From Owenia fusiformis (Eukaryota; Annelida; Polychaeta; Sabellida; Oweniidae), in contig CAIIXF020000002.1 in NCBI GenBank assembly GCA_903813345.2, forward strand, positions 28,341,223 through 28,405,222: a stretch of 64,000 nucleotides of DNA, given 5' to 3'. The position numbers and the translations under genes are program-made. The first letter of the stretch is position 1. The number at the start of each line of letters is the position of its first letter. Of the stretch, positions 1-12,539 are shown in pieces. Below the pieces are notes generated by a model. That model did not search any database and was not told the origin of the DNA. It saw only the letters and a program-made list of their open reading frames with translations.

Positions 1-840
1 TAGTAGAGCGATTTTGTTCATATTTTTATATGTGAATACTATAAGCATGGCACACTGTCTAATGACACTTTGGGTAGTAGGCGACCATTTTGAAAAATGG
101 CGACCATTTTTACTTTTATAACTATAAATTGAGAAGTAGTGGAGCGATTTTGTTCATATTTGGTATGTGAATACTATAAGCATGGCACACTGTCGAATAA
201 CACTTTTGGTGGAGGCGACCATTTTGAAAAATGGCGACCATTTTTACATTTTTTACTATAACTCAAAATGTAGTAGAGCGATTTTGTTCATATTTTATAT
301 GTGAATACTTTAAGCATGGCACACTGTCTAATGACACTTTGGGTAGTAGGCGACCATTTTGAAAAATGGTGACCATTTTTACTTTTATAACTATAAACTG
401 AAAAGTAGTGGAGCGATTTTGTTCATATTTGGTATGTGAATACTATAAGCATGGCACACTGTCTAATGACACTTTGGGTAGTAGGCGACCATTCTGAAAA
501 ATGGCGACCATTTTTACTTTCATAACTATAAATTGAAAAGAAGTGGAGCGATTTTGTTCATATTTGGTATGTAAATACTATAAGCATGGCACACTGTCTA
601 ATGACACTTTGGGTAGTAGGCGACCGTTTTGAAAAATTGCGACCATTTTTACATTTTTTACTATAACTCAAAAAGTAGTAGAGCGATTTTGTTCATATTT
701 TATATGTGAATACTTTAAGCATGGCGCACTTTCTAATGACACTTTGGGTAGTAGACGACCATTTTGAAAAATGGCGACCATTTTTACTTTTTTAACTTTA
801 AATTGAAAAGTAGTGGAGCGATTTTGTTCATATTTGGTAA
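1..840. repeat. 135-bp tandem satellite, about 6 copies
   Basis: The motif GAGCGATTTTGTTCATATTT recurs near 6, 142, 276, 411, 546, 681 and 816, giving a period of 134-136 bp. Each unit also holds a pair of GCGACCATTTT-like words. Units alternate slightly between two variants (TTTGGTATGTG against TTTTATATGTG). The array runs off the left edge of the window and ends abruptly near 840. Confidence 0.95.
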
Positions 841-3800
841 ATGAATCTTATTTGCTTATTTCAGGATGTATGACATGGGTAATCAGCATGTCAAAAACAT
901 ATAGATAGAATATGGTGGAATAACAGCAGGGAATAGATGGAAAAACAGATTGCATGTGGAATTGCCGCAATACTTCACCTGTATTTATCGTGAAAAACAA
1001 CTTTTATTTAATTCACTGGAAGGAGCTGTTGACAGATGAACAATTAGGATGATAAATGATATGAGATGGCTTGAGAAATGACAACATTACATCCCCAGGA
1101 TTTATATACATATATATTAGCTGATGAAAAAATAAAAAGACATATACAACAATAGGCATAATATATGATACAAGATGGCGCACAAGGATTGATGTACATA
1201 CTACAAATCATATTCATAGATACTTAAATGATACCAGATGGAATGATGATGTGTGACAGTTGTGATTCTTATAGACCATGATATGAGTCAAGTGTGGAGA
1301 TGCCCCCTCCCCCACACACAAACAATAGCATTATGAATCAAGTGTGTACATGCCACCCCTCCCAATAGACTTTAGCAACATTTCAAAGATTAAAGACTGA
1401 TGTTGATATAATTCAGTACAATGATGAAAAATGGAAATTTTTTGCAAGGGTTATATAGTATGGTAATTACATAGAGATGTGTGATGGCTTGATAGCATAT
1501 ACTTTGATCAGCATTAGTCAAGTTCTGAAATCACTTTATCCCGCAGCAAATTTTTTTACCCAGCGCCGGGACATGTCAGTTCTCAATCAATTATATCCCG
1601 ACGTTTGCAAAAAAAAAATTACGGGACAGTGAGTTTGAGAAACTGACTGTCCCGAGGCTCAGTGCTACAAAGTGCTCATACGGGATAAAGGTGTTTGCAA
1701 TTGCGACTATCCCGCGAGCCCTATAAAATTACGTGACAGTGTATCTGTGATTCATTATATCCCGCTCTGTGAAAAACATTTGTCGGGCTCGGGACTAATA
1801 ATCAGATCTGAAATATCGTGTTCTATTGCAATTTGCAAGGTACATACTCGTATGACATGTATTTACAAGGTGCATACATATTACTGGTATCATACCAAAC
1901 ATTCCTTGTTTACTGGTGAAGCTTTCTGAATAACACTTATAACTGTTTGTTTACGTGTTTAATTATCATGTTTTGACCTTGTAATATTGACTTAATAAAA
2001 CTAGATTCGCCTGCTTAAAAGTTATTTCAACATTTGTTAACAAGTGCATGATATATGATATTTTATATCAGTAATTGAATACATTGATCCTGTTTGAAAT
2101 ACTATAATACTCCACGACTTATCTCTGTGTTCGTATATTACTATATGACTTAACTAATACACTGCAACGTTTCATAGAAGTTATGCTAACAATAACATAA
2201 ACATGCAATTAGTAGGATATGTACTTGTATAAGGGCGTGATGACCATTTCTAGAGGCTCATCGATGAATCAAAGAAGAATATATGAACTGAAATGATAGA
2301 ACAAATTAGGTTAATAGATCAAATATATTTATTTAGCCTACAATAACCTCGCATTTTTACAATGCACTATGGACTGTACTAACTGGAGATTTCAGGCCAC
2401 TTGTTTATTGTTTGTACACTCTCTACTTGATGACTTATATATAGGAAAAGAGGAAGTTGAGAACTTAAAACTAACTGCACATATTAAGTTACAACATCTT
2501 CATCTCACAGCAACTTGAACTAATCATCGACGTCCTACGGCTTATGCATTGTCTGTACCAAGAGAAGTGTACTACATTATGCTGTATGAATGATTCCAAT
2601 GTAGATGCTAGGATTATAATTCATATATGGTGGTCAGGGACACGCAATGATACACTGAACGAAATCATCTGAAGTGATAAATTAGTAACTGGAAAACAGT
2701 CATGTCCGGTAAGTCAATAGGTTTCCAAGTACACTTATTGTCATAGATTTTAATAAGTCGTTTTATACTTTCAATTGAGAATGGTCTCGGGATATACCGT
2801 GGTATACAGCCATGTTCCGGCGGACGGTGAGTATTTATCCTTTGATCTTTTTGATGATTTGTTAGTATTGAAGTCTATTGCGTAAGAACGTCTTGAGTTG
2901 TCAATGTTTATATTATGATCAGATATGGTCGCAATAAAATATCTATAAAACAAAAAAAACACGTTTACAAATCTTATCTGCTGTTATACGACATTACTAA
3001 CCATCTCGTGTGATTGTCGTCTTTAGAGAACAGTGTGGTCACTGTCTAACATAACTATGGGATAACATTGACCTTTATCTCATGGGTAATAACTACAGTA
3101 GCCGAGCCTGTCATTATTGGCACTCCAGCTCGCACATGATGTTAAGCCCGACCATTTAAAAAATTCATAAATATTGTAGTTGTGACACACAAAATGAAAT
3201 AATGGCAATAATACGATAAGACATAAATATCATATCCGGCACTTCACGTTTTTGATATATACTTTCCGTAGAGAGCTTCAAGAAACACAGAAGGTCATAC
3301 GAGTAAATCCAATGTATGGATCATTATCTAGGTTAAACTTGTTTTAGTTTTTTAACCTCAGTGAGGAGGAAGGCATGTTAAGTATCAAACAACTGTCAGT
3401 TTTTTTGTCTGTGAGAGTGAATGCAATTCATTGTTTCGAAAAACGTATTTTTCAACTATTTACCCAATGTAGTGTTACCGTGACATTGTCACCCTGATAA
3501 TTTACAACTCCATTGCTATCATTTTATCACTCTAAAATGAAATCAAAAAATCTCACCAGTGAGAATAATCAAACATGATTGTTAACATCATTGAATTTAT
3601 GTCTCACTTTATTACTTAAGTGTTGCAAAAAGTTTCACTCGATGGTTAACAGAAGTGTATTTCATTAATCCGCTACACATATTGTATTTGCTTTTTGATT
3701 GTGAAGACATCCGTGTTCACTTGTGAAGTCGTGCCACAGAGCATGCGCAAATAAAAGTGATCTCAGAAATGCCATGATTGTCGAAAGAAATACTTCCTTG

Positions 3801-3909
3801 TTGATAAGCCTGGAATATATCGACTTGAATGGTTCAATTTAGACGTTTTGTCATCATCATAATTTTACCTTTAATAAAGAACCAGGGGAGGTAGTTCAAG
3901 GAGACAAAT
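841..3909. other. gene-poor stretch left of receptor A
   Basis: I recognise no gene here. Open frames are short and lack domain-like sequence. A stretch at 1540-1800 is dotted with CCCG/CGGGA words and includes a small hairpin with arms CGGGACAGT (1622-1630) and ACTGTCCCG (1645-1653). The promoter and leader of receptor A should lie near 3.8-3.9 kb, but I cannot point to a core promoter element. Confidence 0.5.
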
Positions 3910-6900
3910 ATGAAGACAACGGAACAGACAGAACGCTCGAAATTAATTCCTGATTCAGGTAGATATCTATTGAAGTTTAGTATAATAAAGATTGCATTCT
4001 GATCTAACTGTTTTTTAGTTTACCAATAATTTGCCCGCTATGAGAAAAAGAGACTGATAGAAGGAGGATGTGATATGTCACGGTGACCTAATAATATAGA
4101 CTTTATAAAAGCCCAGCATAGAATGAGTTCCAATACCGATGTTAGACACAGGCCAAATAAAACCAATAACAAGCCAGTAAGCAGCTTTTGCCAAGTGGAG
4201 GGGGTAAAAAGTTCAAGTGGGTTAAAATGTGACATTTCATTTTTTGTATTCATATATGAAAACTGCATGTTTCAGAATTTTTTCTGCCAGATGTAGAATT
4301 CGAGCCCCCCCTGGCTAAGGGTCTGACTATTTACCAATTTATGCCAAATTTCATATAGTATACTATATTGAACATTATTTATTTATGTTTGACGATCTTC
4401 TATTTCAAGCTGAAATAAATTCAAGAATTGTTAGTTAGCCAGTGTCAGCCTTCAAGATGGGGCATTACCCTTTGCATTCGTTTGACTTCACTTCTTAAAA
4501 GAGAGGTTCGTCTTAGTTTAACTAGACTCTGCACGCAGGGTAATGGGGCATTCACTGTTCCAGGTCATAGTGAATTGGAATACCCATGGACAAAGGGTAG
4601 CCATTGTCTTAGTATCTGCTGATAAATTCATGCAAAACTTTTACTAAGTACTATTAAATGACAAGTTGAGACTAAAACAAACAATTCGGGTAAATATTAT
4701 GTATATTGATTCATTGTCAGGTTATCGTTGTATGTTGACAAAGTTCACTTTTTTTCTATGAACAATTGCACTCATATATTGGATAGGAAAACGTTTTTAT
4801 GTGATTTTACAAAAACACACGGGAACGAGTTTAAGTCTTTTTATATCTATTTTCTTGATTTGTTTACTATAATTTTCTTGCATTTCAACTTTATAGTTTA
4901 GTTTTAGTTTAAAATAGTTTATTTTTGTGTCACTGATATTACAATATACATATAAAATACATAATAAAAACAACATTTTGTAACATCACCAGCCGGTGCC
5001 GACTTATGAGACACAGTATACATTATATCTAAGTGTCACCCATTACTACCCCCAATGGGCAGCTTGGGTCAACATTCATAAAGACAGAGACATATAATGT
5101 CTCTGGTAAAGATTTATACATTAATAACCAATGATATCAATTTACAACTCTTATAATCAGTTTGGCATAAATAAGCAGTTCATGGAATCATATTGTCAAT
5201 CATTTCATTCAATACAATATATTGCACCTAATGTAAGATGGATATTGCATAATAAATACATTTATTCCATAGTTAGCATGATATTCATAGGATAACATGT
5301 GAAAATAAAAACGGTATTTTTGTAATCAGTGGTGAAATATGATATTTTTGACAAAGTTTCACTTAACCATAGCATACGGTTTTTTAGCCATGACATACGA
5401 CGTCGTATGCGATGGTTTATGGATTTTTGCTACTTCAGACTCAAAACGAGGCTAAGTGTCAACATCGCCGGATCGTTTGGAAAATTCGAATTAAATCACT
5501 TAATTTCCGACGATTCTGACGATGACTTTAACTATGGAATAAAAAGAACATCCTATGATTTACTCGTGATATGATTTTAATCCACTCATGGATATTGATA
5601 TCTGCACTCTCTCGCTACGCTCGCTCGTGCAGATATCATATCCATTCGTGGATAAAAATCATATCACTCATAAATCATAGGATATCCTCTATATATTGCA
5701 CTAAATATGAGTAGCATGTTGCATATGGTCAAATATTACAACAAATACAAATATTGCACGAAATGTGAATTGCATATTGCATAATGGTAGAAGACAGATA
5801 TTTATATTAACCTACAACAGGTGAATAAGTAGAACATGTACAGAGTGTTCATGAAGTCACTTTACAATACATAGTTTGTGATACATGTAAAAAGACAATG
5901 GACACCCTGAGTAAATATGACAAGTCAAGTGCAATAAAGCACAAAAGCAAGTCATTTGGTTGCATAATGAGCTTGGCAATTGGGTGTCAAAAGAAAGAGT
6001 TTACCAACGAAACAGGGTAAAAGCAATAACTACTACTGGAAACAACAAAAAAAAATGTCCACGCTGGCGAGACTCTTCCATCGATATAGTATAATATAAA
6101 AAATATCATTAAATAATGAACATGGTGTAATGACCTTCGATAGCAAGTCGCTACTACAGTCTCAGCTGCAGTGGCTAGCCCTTATGGCTCATAATCAGGG
6201 GTAGAGCGTCTGACTCGAGAGCGGAGGGTCCTGGGTTTGATTCCCATTGTATTGTATTTAGCACACACTCTTTTGAGTCCAGTATCTGGCTCGGTACACT
6301 AGAGCTCCCCAACGGGCATGCCCGAGGGTCGTTGCAATAGCTTCTGGTCAAGGCTTAGCAGTTGTTACAATGACTGATGTTAAGTAAGCGCAGGTGGAGC
6401 ACGTTATGCACATTGATTCTGAAAATATAAGATTAGTACATTTGATTGTTATAATTGTAGGGGAAACTATCAATGGAGGCACGAGCGCCGCAATACCTCT
6501 TAAAGGGCAAGGCCTTTCTAAAAAGACTGCGGAAGTTTTGAGCTTCGTTGACTATGACACCATGCGAAGATTGTGCATGTTGCTCAATCCCCCGGATATT
6601 TTCGGCAATGATTGGCGAATGCTTGCCGATAAGATGGGATTCACGTTTTTGGAGATACGTAACATTGAGCGCGAGAAGAATCCAACACAGGCGCTGCTCT
6701 TGTTATATAAGACACGTACGGGAAAAGGTACCAAGGACCTCCTTACTGATCTACACGACTACACATTATCGATGGGTCGAGAGGATTGTGCAACACTCTT
6801 AAAGGATACATTGGAAGGCGAGAATGCAAACGATGTGAAAATCGATATGTCTGATCTCACATGTGGAAGAAAAAGTGTTCTTACTGAGCATGTAATAGGT

Positions 6901-9900
6901 AAGACTAAAACTATTTTCAAGGTATTCTTATAAGTGTCTTAATGGTAACAATGAACGTTAATTGATATGACACACGAATTTATTTCCAGATGCTTCCGAG
7001 TTTTATTATGGACGTTTATGTTGTTTACTATTGAAGGAGGGGACCATACAGATACGAAACTATCTCCTGAATAACTTACCATCTGGATATGATAACATAT
7101 GCGATCTGTTACGTAACAATAAATATAAGACACGCTTCAGACTTCTGCGTGAACGCGAGATGTTGACCCAGAATCAGTTTAATACTCTATACCCACCATC
7201 ATGTGCTGCAGATCCTTATGAATTTGATCAGGCATTGCTGTTCATCTTAATCAAGAATCTCGTCAACAAGGGCGATTTAGATTGGCGCAAATATCCACAA
7301 GAGGACGAGCTCGAGCCCGAACATGACGTCATCAGATTGAGACATTTACGTCATCAATTAATACACAAATCAAAGACAGATCTGAGTCAAAGTGAATTTG
7401 AGCGACTTTTCAATGAAATCACTGAGATTTTGTTAAGGATGGGACAAACTCCTGAATCAATGCGGAAATATAGGGACCGTGTGTCAATTTCTGAAATACC
7501 AGAACTAAAACAAGAGTATTCCAAAGCAGTCTCACAATTAAAAGAAGAATTCATCAGAACAACAATGGCGGCAGACTTCACTCCCACTCGAAAGTTCAAT
7601 AGATTCATGATTCTCATTATTCTCTGTTTTGTTCTGCTGTCAGTTGGTGTGTCGGTATTTGTAGGAATATACCTGTCCAAACCCAATGAAACATCTAAAT
7701 GTGCTGAAAAGGCGGAACTTAAAATCAACAGTAAGCAAATAATTTGTCTTTTGAATTAATTTGCTCTCCAAATTGGAGGAAATAAAGAACCATACCATAC
7801 CATACCATACTATTAATATTGAATGTACATGAATGCATTTGTAGTTCATAGATTTGGCTCTTAATGTTCAATTACAGTTTGCTACTGCTTGTAAAACGAC
7901 GATTCGATCATTTTACATATTATTCATTTGTTATTTTTAGTGGATTCTGGAATGTTCCGATATAAGAGTAGAGATGCATGGGGTGCGAGACCTCGGATTG
8001 ATAAGCCGACTCCACTCAAAACGCCAACTCAGTACGTCATCATCATGCATACAGCTGGTCTGGATTGTGTTGAAATGATCGACTGTTGCCAGAGCGTTGT
8101 TGAGACACAAAATCTACATATGGATAAGAATAGTTAGTATTCTGTCACATCAAACATTAAATGACACATGCTTCTGTGAGATGGTGAAGATATAACTAGT
8201 ACCATGGGTACTGGGCTCATGTGGTAAAGTAATCGAGATGTCATCGATCAACTCTTTTTATTGCATCGTACACATACCTGATATACAGGGTGTCCCAGAA
8301 CTCATGAGAATCTTTTGAGGGAGATATAAGGCATGTATGATTTTTCTTCAAATTAAGTGCATTTAATAAACAAACATTGAGGAGTAACTGACATGAATTT
8401 CAGGCACATATCTTTTATTTTTCTGAATTTATTGACATTTGAATTCTACATCACCACAAACCCCGGAGTAGTCAGAGAAATACAAAAAGTTACGTCACAT
8501 TTTGGTAATATTTACACAACTTCTCTAATATAATAGTATTTTTTTCATTAAATTATTTTAGCGTTTCAGTGCATCATCAATATGAGAAAAATGCTCAACT
8601 AAGCTTATACAAAAAATGTTGGTTTTATAGTTGAGAATTTGTATAAAATTGACAAAATGTGACATAAACTGTTGTATTTTCCTGACAACACTCCGGGGTT
8701 TGTGGCGATGTAGAATCTAAATGTCCATAAAAAGATATGTGCCTGAAATTCATGTCAGTTATTCCCCAAAGTGTGTTTAATACATGTACCAAATTTGAAG
8801 AAAAATCACCTATGCCTTATATCTCCCTCAAAAAATTCTCATGAGTTCTGGGACACCCTGTACATACAAGTTTATATAGCATTTATTACAAATTCTACAA
8901 ATAAATATGAACTATTTTAAATAGTTTTAAGATAACAAAATCCGATTATATTATCTAACGACCAATGAAATAATACATACAATATATTACCCTCTCCCAA
9001 ACAATTCTGAAATGGATCTCGTAATCCAAAACCAGGGGCATTGGGACATGATGCCATGTGTTGAAGATCAAACTAAAAAAATAAAAAAGACTTCTCGTAG
9101 AAAATAATTTTAGTTACTGTAGTAGCCATACGATACGGCAAATGATATGAGACAGACAAAAAGTCTCTTTTACAAGAGCAAGCAAATGGTAACATCTAAA
9201 GCAGTATATATCCATTTTCAAATCCTCGACTCAATTCGACAAACTGTTTACTTAAACTTTTTTACAGACAAGTTATGATAAGCATTAATTTTTAGGGTGG
9301 TCTGATATTGGGTACAACTTTCTAATAGGTAGCTATGGAGTTGTCTACGAAGGACGAGGATGGGAAGTAGAGGGAGCGCACACTCGGAGGTAAGAAAATA
9401 GTGTTCGGCATTTAATTGTAAATACATGTAGTCCCGGGCATGTAATACTATTTAATGTTGCTTTAATTTGTTTTGTTAGTTGACAAATGAAAGGAGCAAT
9501 TAGTTAGAATAAGATATTGAGATCCATAATTATATTCTTTCATTTTTAGTTGGAACGGAAAAGCCATTGGAATTGCATTTATTGGCGATTTCCGGCTTCG
9601 ACTACCCGATGACAAAGCCCTTCAAGCCCTTGAAGAAATCCTCCACTATGGCGTCGTTAATAACTTTTTGATGCCAAACTATATATTATATGGTCAATGC
9701 CAAGTTCGGCCTTTCATGAGTCCAGGAGAAGAGCTTTACAATAAACTGATGACCTTGCCCCATTGGGTACGTACACGCAGCTTCTGCAATTTGATATTTG
9801 TTACACTGTCTAGTACATAGATTTGTTGGTATAAAATGTTCCTTTTAACGCCCCCTTTGTAATTATAAGCTTAAGCATTTAGAAGTTGACATGAGTTGTC

Positions 9901-10101
9901 CATCCCTACTTTTACTTCTTTGCTTACGTGTTATATTTTGTTATTCGATATATTTGCTATTGTTTTGTGGCAGTGATCAGGTCATGTTGTATTGTTTTAT
10001 AGCGTTATCGTGATGTACCAGAAGACGCAGAGCTTGATGGTAACAGGACACAGTACTGCTTCGACAAAAGACCTCCCCGTACAGTAACGATACCAACTTG
10101 A
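3910..10101 (+). CDS. receptor A: Death - HEPN - TM - PGRP membrane protein
   Basis: Seven exons join in frame to 609 residues: 3910-3958, 6461-6898, 6990-7730, 7941-8132, 9296-9389, 9550-9766, 10003-10101. All introns are GT-AG, with phases 1,1,1,1,2,0. Exon 2 encodes a Death domain (about residues 42-130; [21 protein letters not shown]). Exon 3 encodes a DZIP3-type HEPN domain (about 165-325) with an intact RX4H motif, R283-H284-x3-H288, the signature of HEPN ribonucleases. A hydrophobic segment follows (about 368-391, [16 protein letters not shown]). The PGRP domain (410-609) shows [13 protein letters not shown], the Cys pair, GYNFLIGS and FMSPGEELY. There is no N-terminal signal peptide, so type II topology is predicted: Death/HEPN inside, PGRP outside. 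Zinc-ligand positions read M445 and S562, so amidase activity is not expected. Exon 1 is short and remote and is the least certain part. The likely role is a peptidoglycan sensor; the output is inferred. Confidence 0.85.
5551..5682. repeat. hairpin (foldback) element in intron 1 of receptor A
   Basis: The arms TCCTATGATTTACTCGTGAT (5551-5570) and ATCACTCATAAATCATAGGA (5663-5682) are inverted copies. The pairing continues inwards to a centre of CTCGCTACGCTCGCTCG. A separate perfect 16-bp palindrome, CATACGACGTCGTATG, lies at 5394-5409. This is most likely a small non-autonomous DNA element. Confidence 0.75.
6165..6390 (+). repeat. tRNA-derived SINE in intron 1 of receptor A
   Basis: A pol III type internal promoter is visible: an A-box-like stretch (TGGCTCA... 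GGTAGAGCG, 6186-6211) and a B box (GGGTTTGATTCCC, about 6233-6245). These sit in a degenerate tRNA fold and are followed by a roughly 140-bp unrelated tail. The cloverleaf is too imperfect for a functional tRNA. The insert ends about 70 bp before the acceptor of exon 2. Confidence 0.6.
7790..7811. repeat. CCATA pentanucleotide microsatellite
   Basis: About four uninterrupted CCATA units lie about 60 bp after the donor of exon 3 of receptor A, inside intron 3. Confidence 0.9.
8286..8860. mobile_element. 575-bp foldback MITE, Tc1/mariner-like ends, in intron 4 of receptor A
   Basis: The element starts CAGGGTGTCCCAGAACTCAT and ends with the inverse. It is flanked by TA dinucleotides at 8284-8285 and 8861-8862, as expected for Tc1/mariner target duplication. 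The inverted arms extend for more than 140 bp each. No transposase frame is present. Its terminal CAGGGTG is shared with the mariner relic at 30996-31947. Confidence 0.8.
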
Positions 10102-10575
10102 TCAAGCTTGGCATGAACATGAAAAAAATAGATTATGATATCGTCCTGTAAATCTTATCAGAGGAGATGAGCCCCGTTGAACATTGTTAGCTACGTGCGG
10201 GCTGTATGAAGTGCACAGTCAAATGCAAGCTTAGAAGCATATGGTTATGCAGAGTCATATATTGGTCTCGTTTTTTATAACAATGAAGAAGAAGGTGATA
10301 CACGCAAAGAAACGATGATCTATTTTAGGAGATATATCTGACAAGGTCATTGACACAAAGATGGGATTTATCTTAACGAACCATGTCATGAAGAAAGATC
10401 TTACATCATCTCAATTCATAGAAATATTATTTGCAAACGGGAACCAAATCCCGGAACTAAATATGCTACGTCACATAAGGATGATATCTGGGAAAACATG
10501 TATCTGAACAGACACCCGTGGATGATTCAATATGTGATTGCATATTTTCTACGATGCCTGCAAGCATCTACAATC

Positions 10576-10585
10576 AATAAATAAA
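10576..10585 (+). terminator. candidate poly(A) signal of receptor A
   Basis: Two overlapping AATAAA hexamers lie about 475 nt after the stop codon of receptor A, the first good signals downstream. A 3'UTR of this length is normal. There is no transcript evidence. Confidence 0.45.
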
Positions 10586-12413
10586 TATTTTTATATTCCA
10601 TAACCATTATGTCGATGTAAAATCCGTATGTCCATGTGAACATACTACCTAGATCATATTTTATGCAATGAATACACAAAATACCATCTGATAACAATCG
10701 AGTTAATTATTTAGTCCGGTCATCAATTATTCTGTTTATCCAGTAGTAATTTAGTCCTGTGTTTGAAATGTGTCTGAAAACCAGTCGTTGAAGACATATT
10801 ATGACACGGTACGAATATGTCAAGAGTTAGTGATATATTTGGCTTGTTAATTTGAAATGGCCATAATTTTTCTTCAACTCAAATCCATGCCATTAGTTCA
10901 AATTTTATAGGTTTTGGGTAAGGACAAGACATACTGATACAAAGAGAATTTTCATGATGTCTACCAGTTTTCAAAATGGCCGCCATTTGTAGATAATAGT
11001 CCCATTTTTGATATCATATTTGGTCGAAATTTCATAAGCTCAGATCTTACGGGAATAGGGTTTCTGCTGAAAAAACTGAAACAAAGTTCCAAATTGGTCA
11101 CCATTTTCATGGAAAAATACAATTTTGAGTAACTCGGATATTTGTTATTGAAATCTGTCGAAACTTTATAGGCCACCAACTTAGAAGACATTTGCAATAT
11201 GCTGCAAAAATGTTTTGAAAAGATTTAATCTTCGTGCTTACATATAAGAACTATTTCAAATAAGTTGGTACTTTAGTTCTTGTTGGAATTGATCATGGAT
11301 ATAATGACCTTCAAATGTGACATTTACCGTTAATTTGGTAAGTCTTCAATTGAACTCTAACCTCTTTCATAATCTTACACTCTCTGTAATACATGTACGT
11401 CATGATCTCTTGGAAATTGTTCTTTGTGAGTGGGTTTGTATTTTACCTAAACATTGCTTGAGAAAAAGGGCATATTGTTTAAACAAAATTAAAGGAAAAC
11501 TTTGCAACCTGCAGGCTATCGTTGCTCAATGGTATTTTTCTTATCATTACTTTTGAAATAAGAAAACAAAATATTCCACATCTTTGAATCAACGCCTTAT
11601 TCTAAAGAATGATACAATCCTTAATTTGTTAGTTGGTTCCAGTACAATTTACCTTGCGCACGGAGTCTAGTTATAAACTATCGGACGAAGACTGCTCTTT
11701 TTTATAGATGGCATAATAAAACCTCATCATATTTATGGAAGTTGATCATTTCACCACTCCCAAGCACTTCCGCATAAAATAATCCCAAATATTTACCCTC
11801 TGTTCTTATCACATGCCTCTCAGTAATCAATTACACATTTCATTCTATCTAAAGATGACGCTGCTGTATACCACTGAAGTCCCCAAACAGTAACAAAAGA
11901 ACTACTTTCAAAAGAACTACTTTCTTCATAAAACGAATAAACAGAGTAAGAATAGCACAGTCTACTTCCACTTTTCTTTTTTTGTAATGTCAAGATGACT
12001 CATCTTATAGACTGACAAGTAGTACTTTAGTATAGTATTGATTTGTACACAAGAGCCATAGACAGGGTACATGTAGATTGGTGTTCATTGCATCCCAACA
12101 GCGTTTCATCATGAACTTGAATTTATGTTTGGGCCGGGATATACATGTAGATAGGACAACAGTGAACGAGATTCATGTTTATTTTGAAGGTAAGATTGAT
12201 GTAATTTTGCCTTTTGAAGCAAGCAGAAAATATGTCCTTCGTTCTATCCTAGACAATAATCCAGATCCATCTTGCATCAAGTGATGTTAAAATTAGGTCA
12301 AAAAAGAATCATCTATCTCAGCATTGCTCATCATACTAAAATCACGTAACATTAATTTCAAATCTTTGTCACCTTGGTCACCACAATAACATCTACATTG
12401 GTCATTTGTTACT

Positions 12414-12539
12414 TAGGGGTTATATCGTCGAATACATCCCGCAGGGCTAGGCACAATTGTTTTCTGTACCCCGAACGACCGAAGGGGTTCGAAAGCTTTT
12501 GTCCCTAGCCCCAAGGGGTGTAGTCGACGATATTACCCC
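12414..12539. mobile_element. 126-bp foldback MITE
   Basis: The ends AGGGGTTATATCGTCGA and TCGACGATATTACCCCT are inverted repeats. The pairing continues inwards (GGGCTAGGCACAA against TTTGTCCCTAGCCC). There is no coding capacity. Confidence 0.7.

Noticed and set aside
1-840. CRISPR-like array
   Set aside because: Units are 135 bp with no short repeat/unique spacer alternation, and the context is animal-type satellite DNA.
6165-6260. Functional tRNA gene
   Set aside because: A and B boxes are recognisable, but the cloverleaf arms mismatch and an unrelated tail follows, so a SINE fits better.
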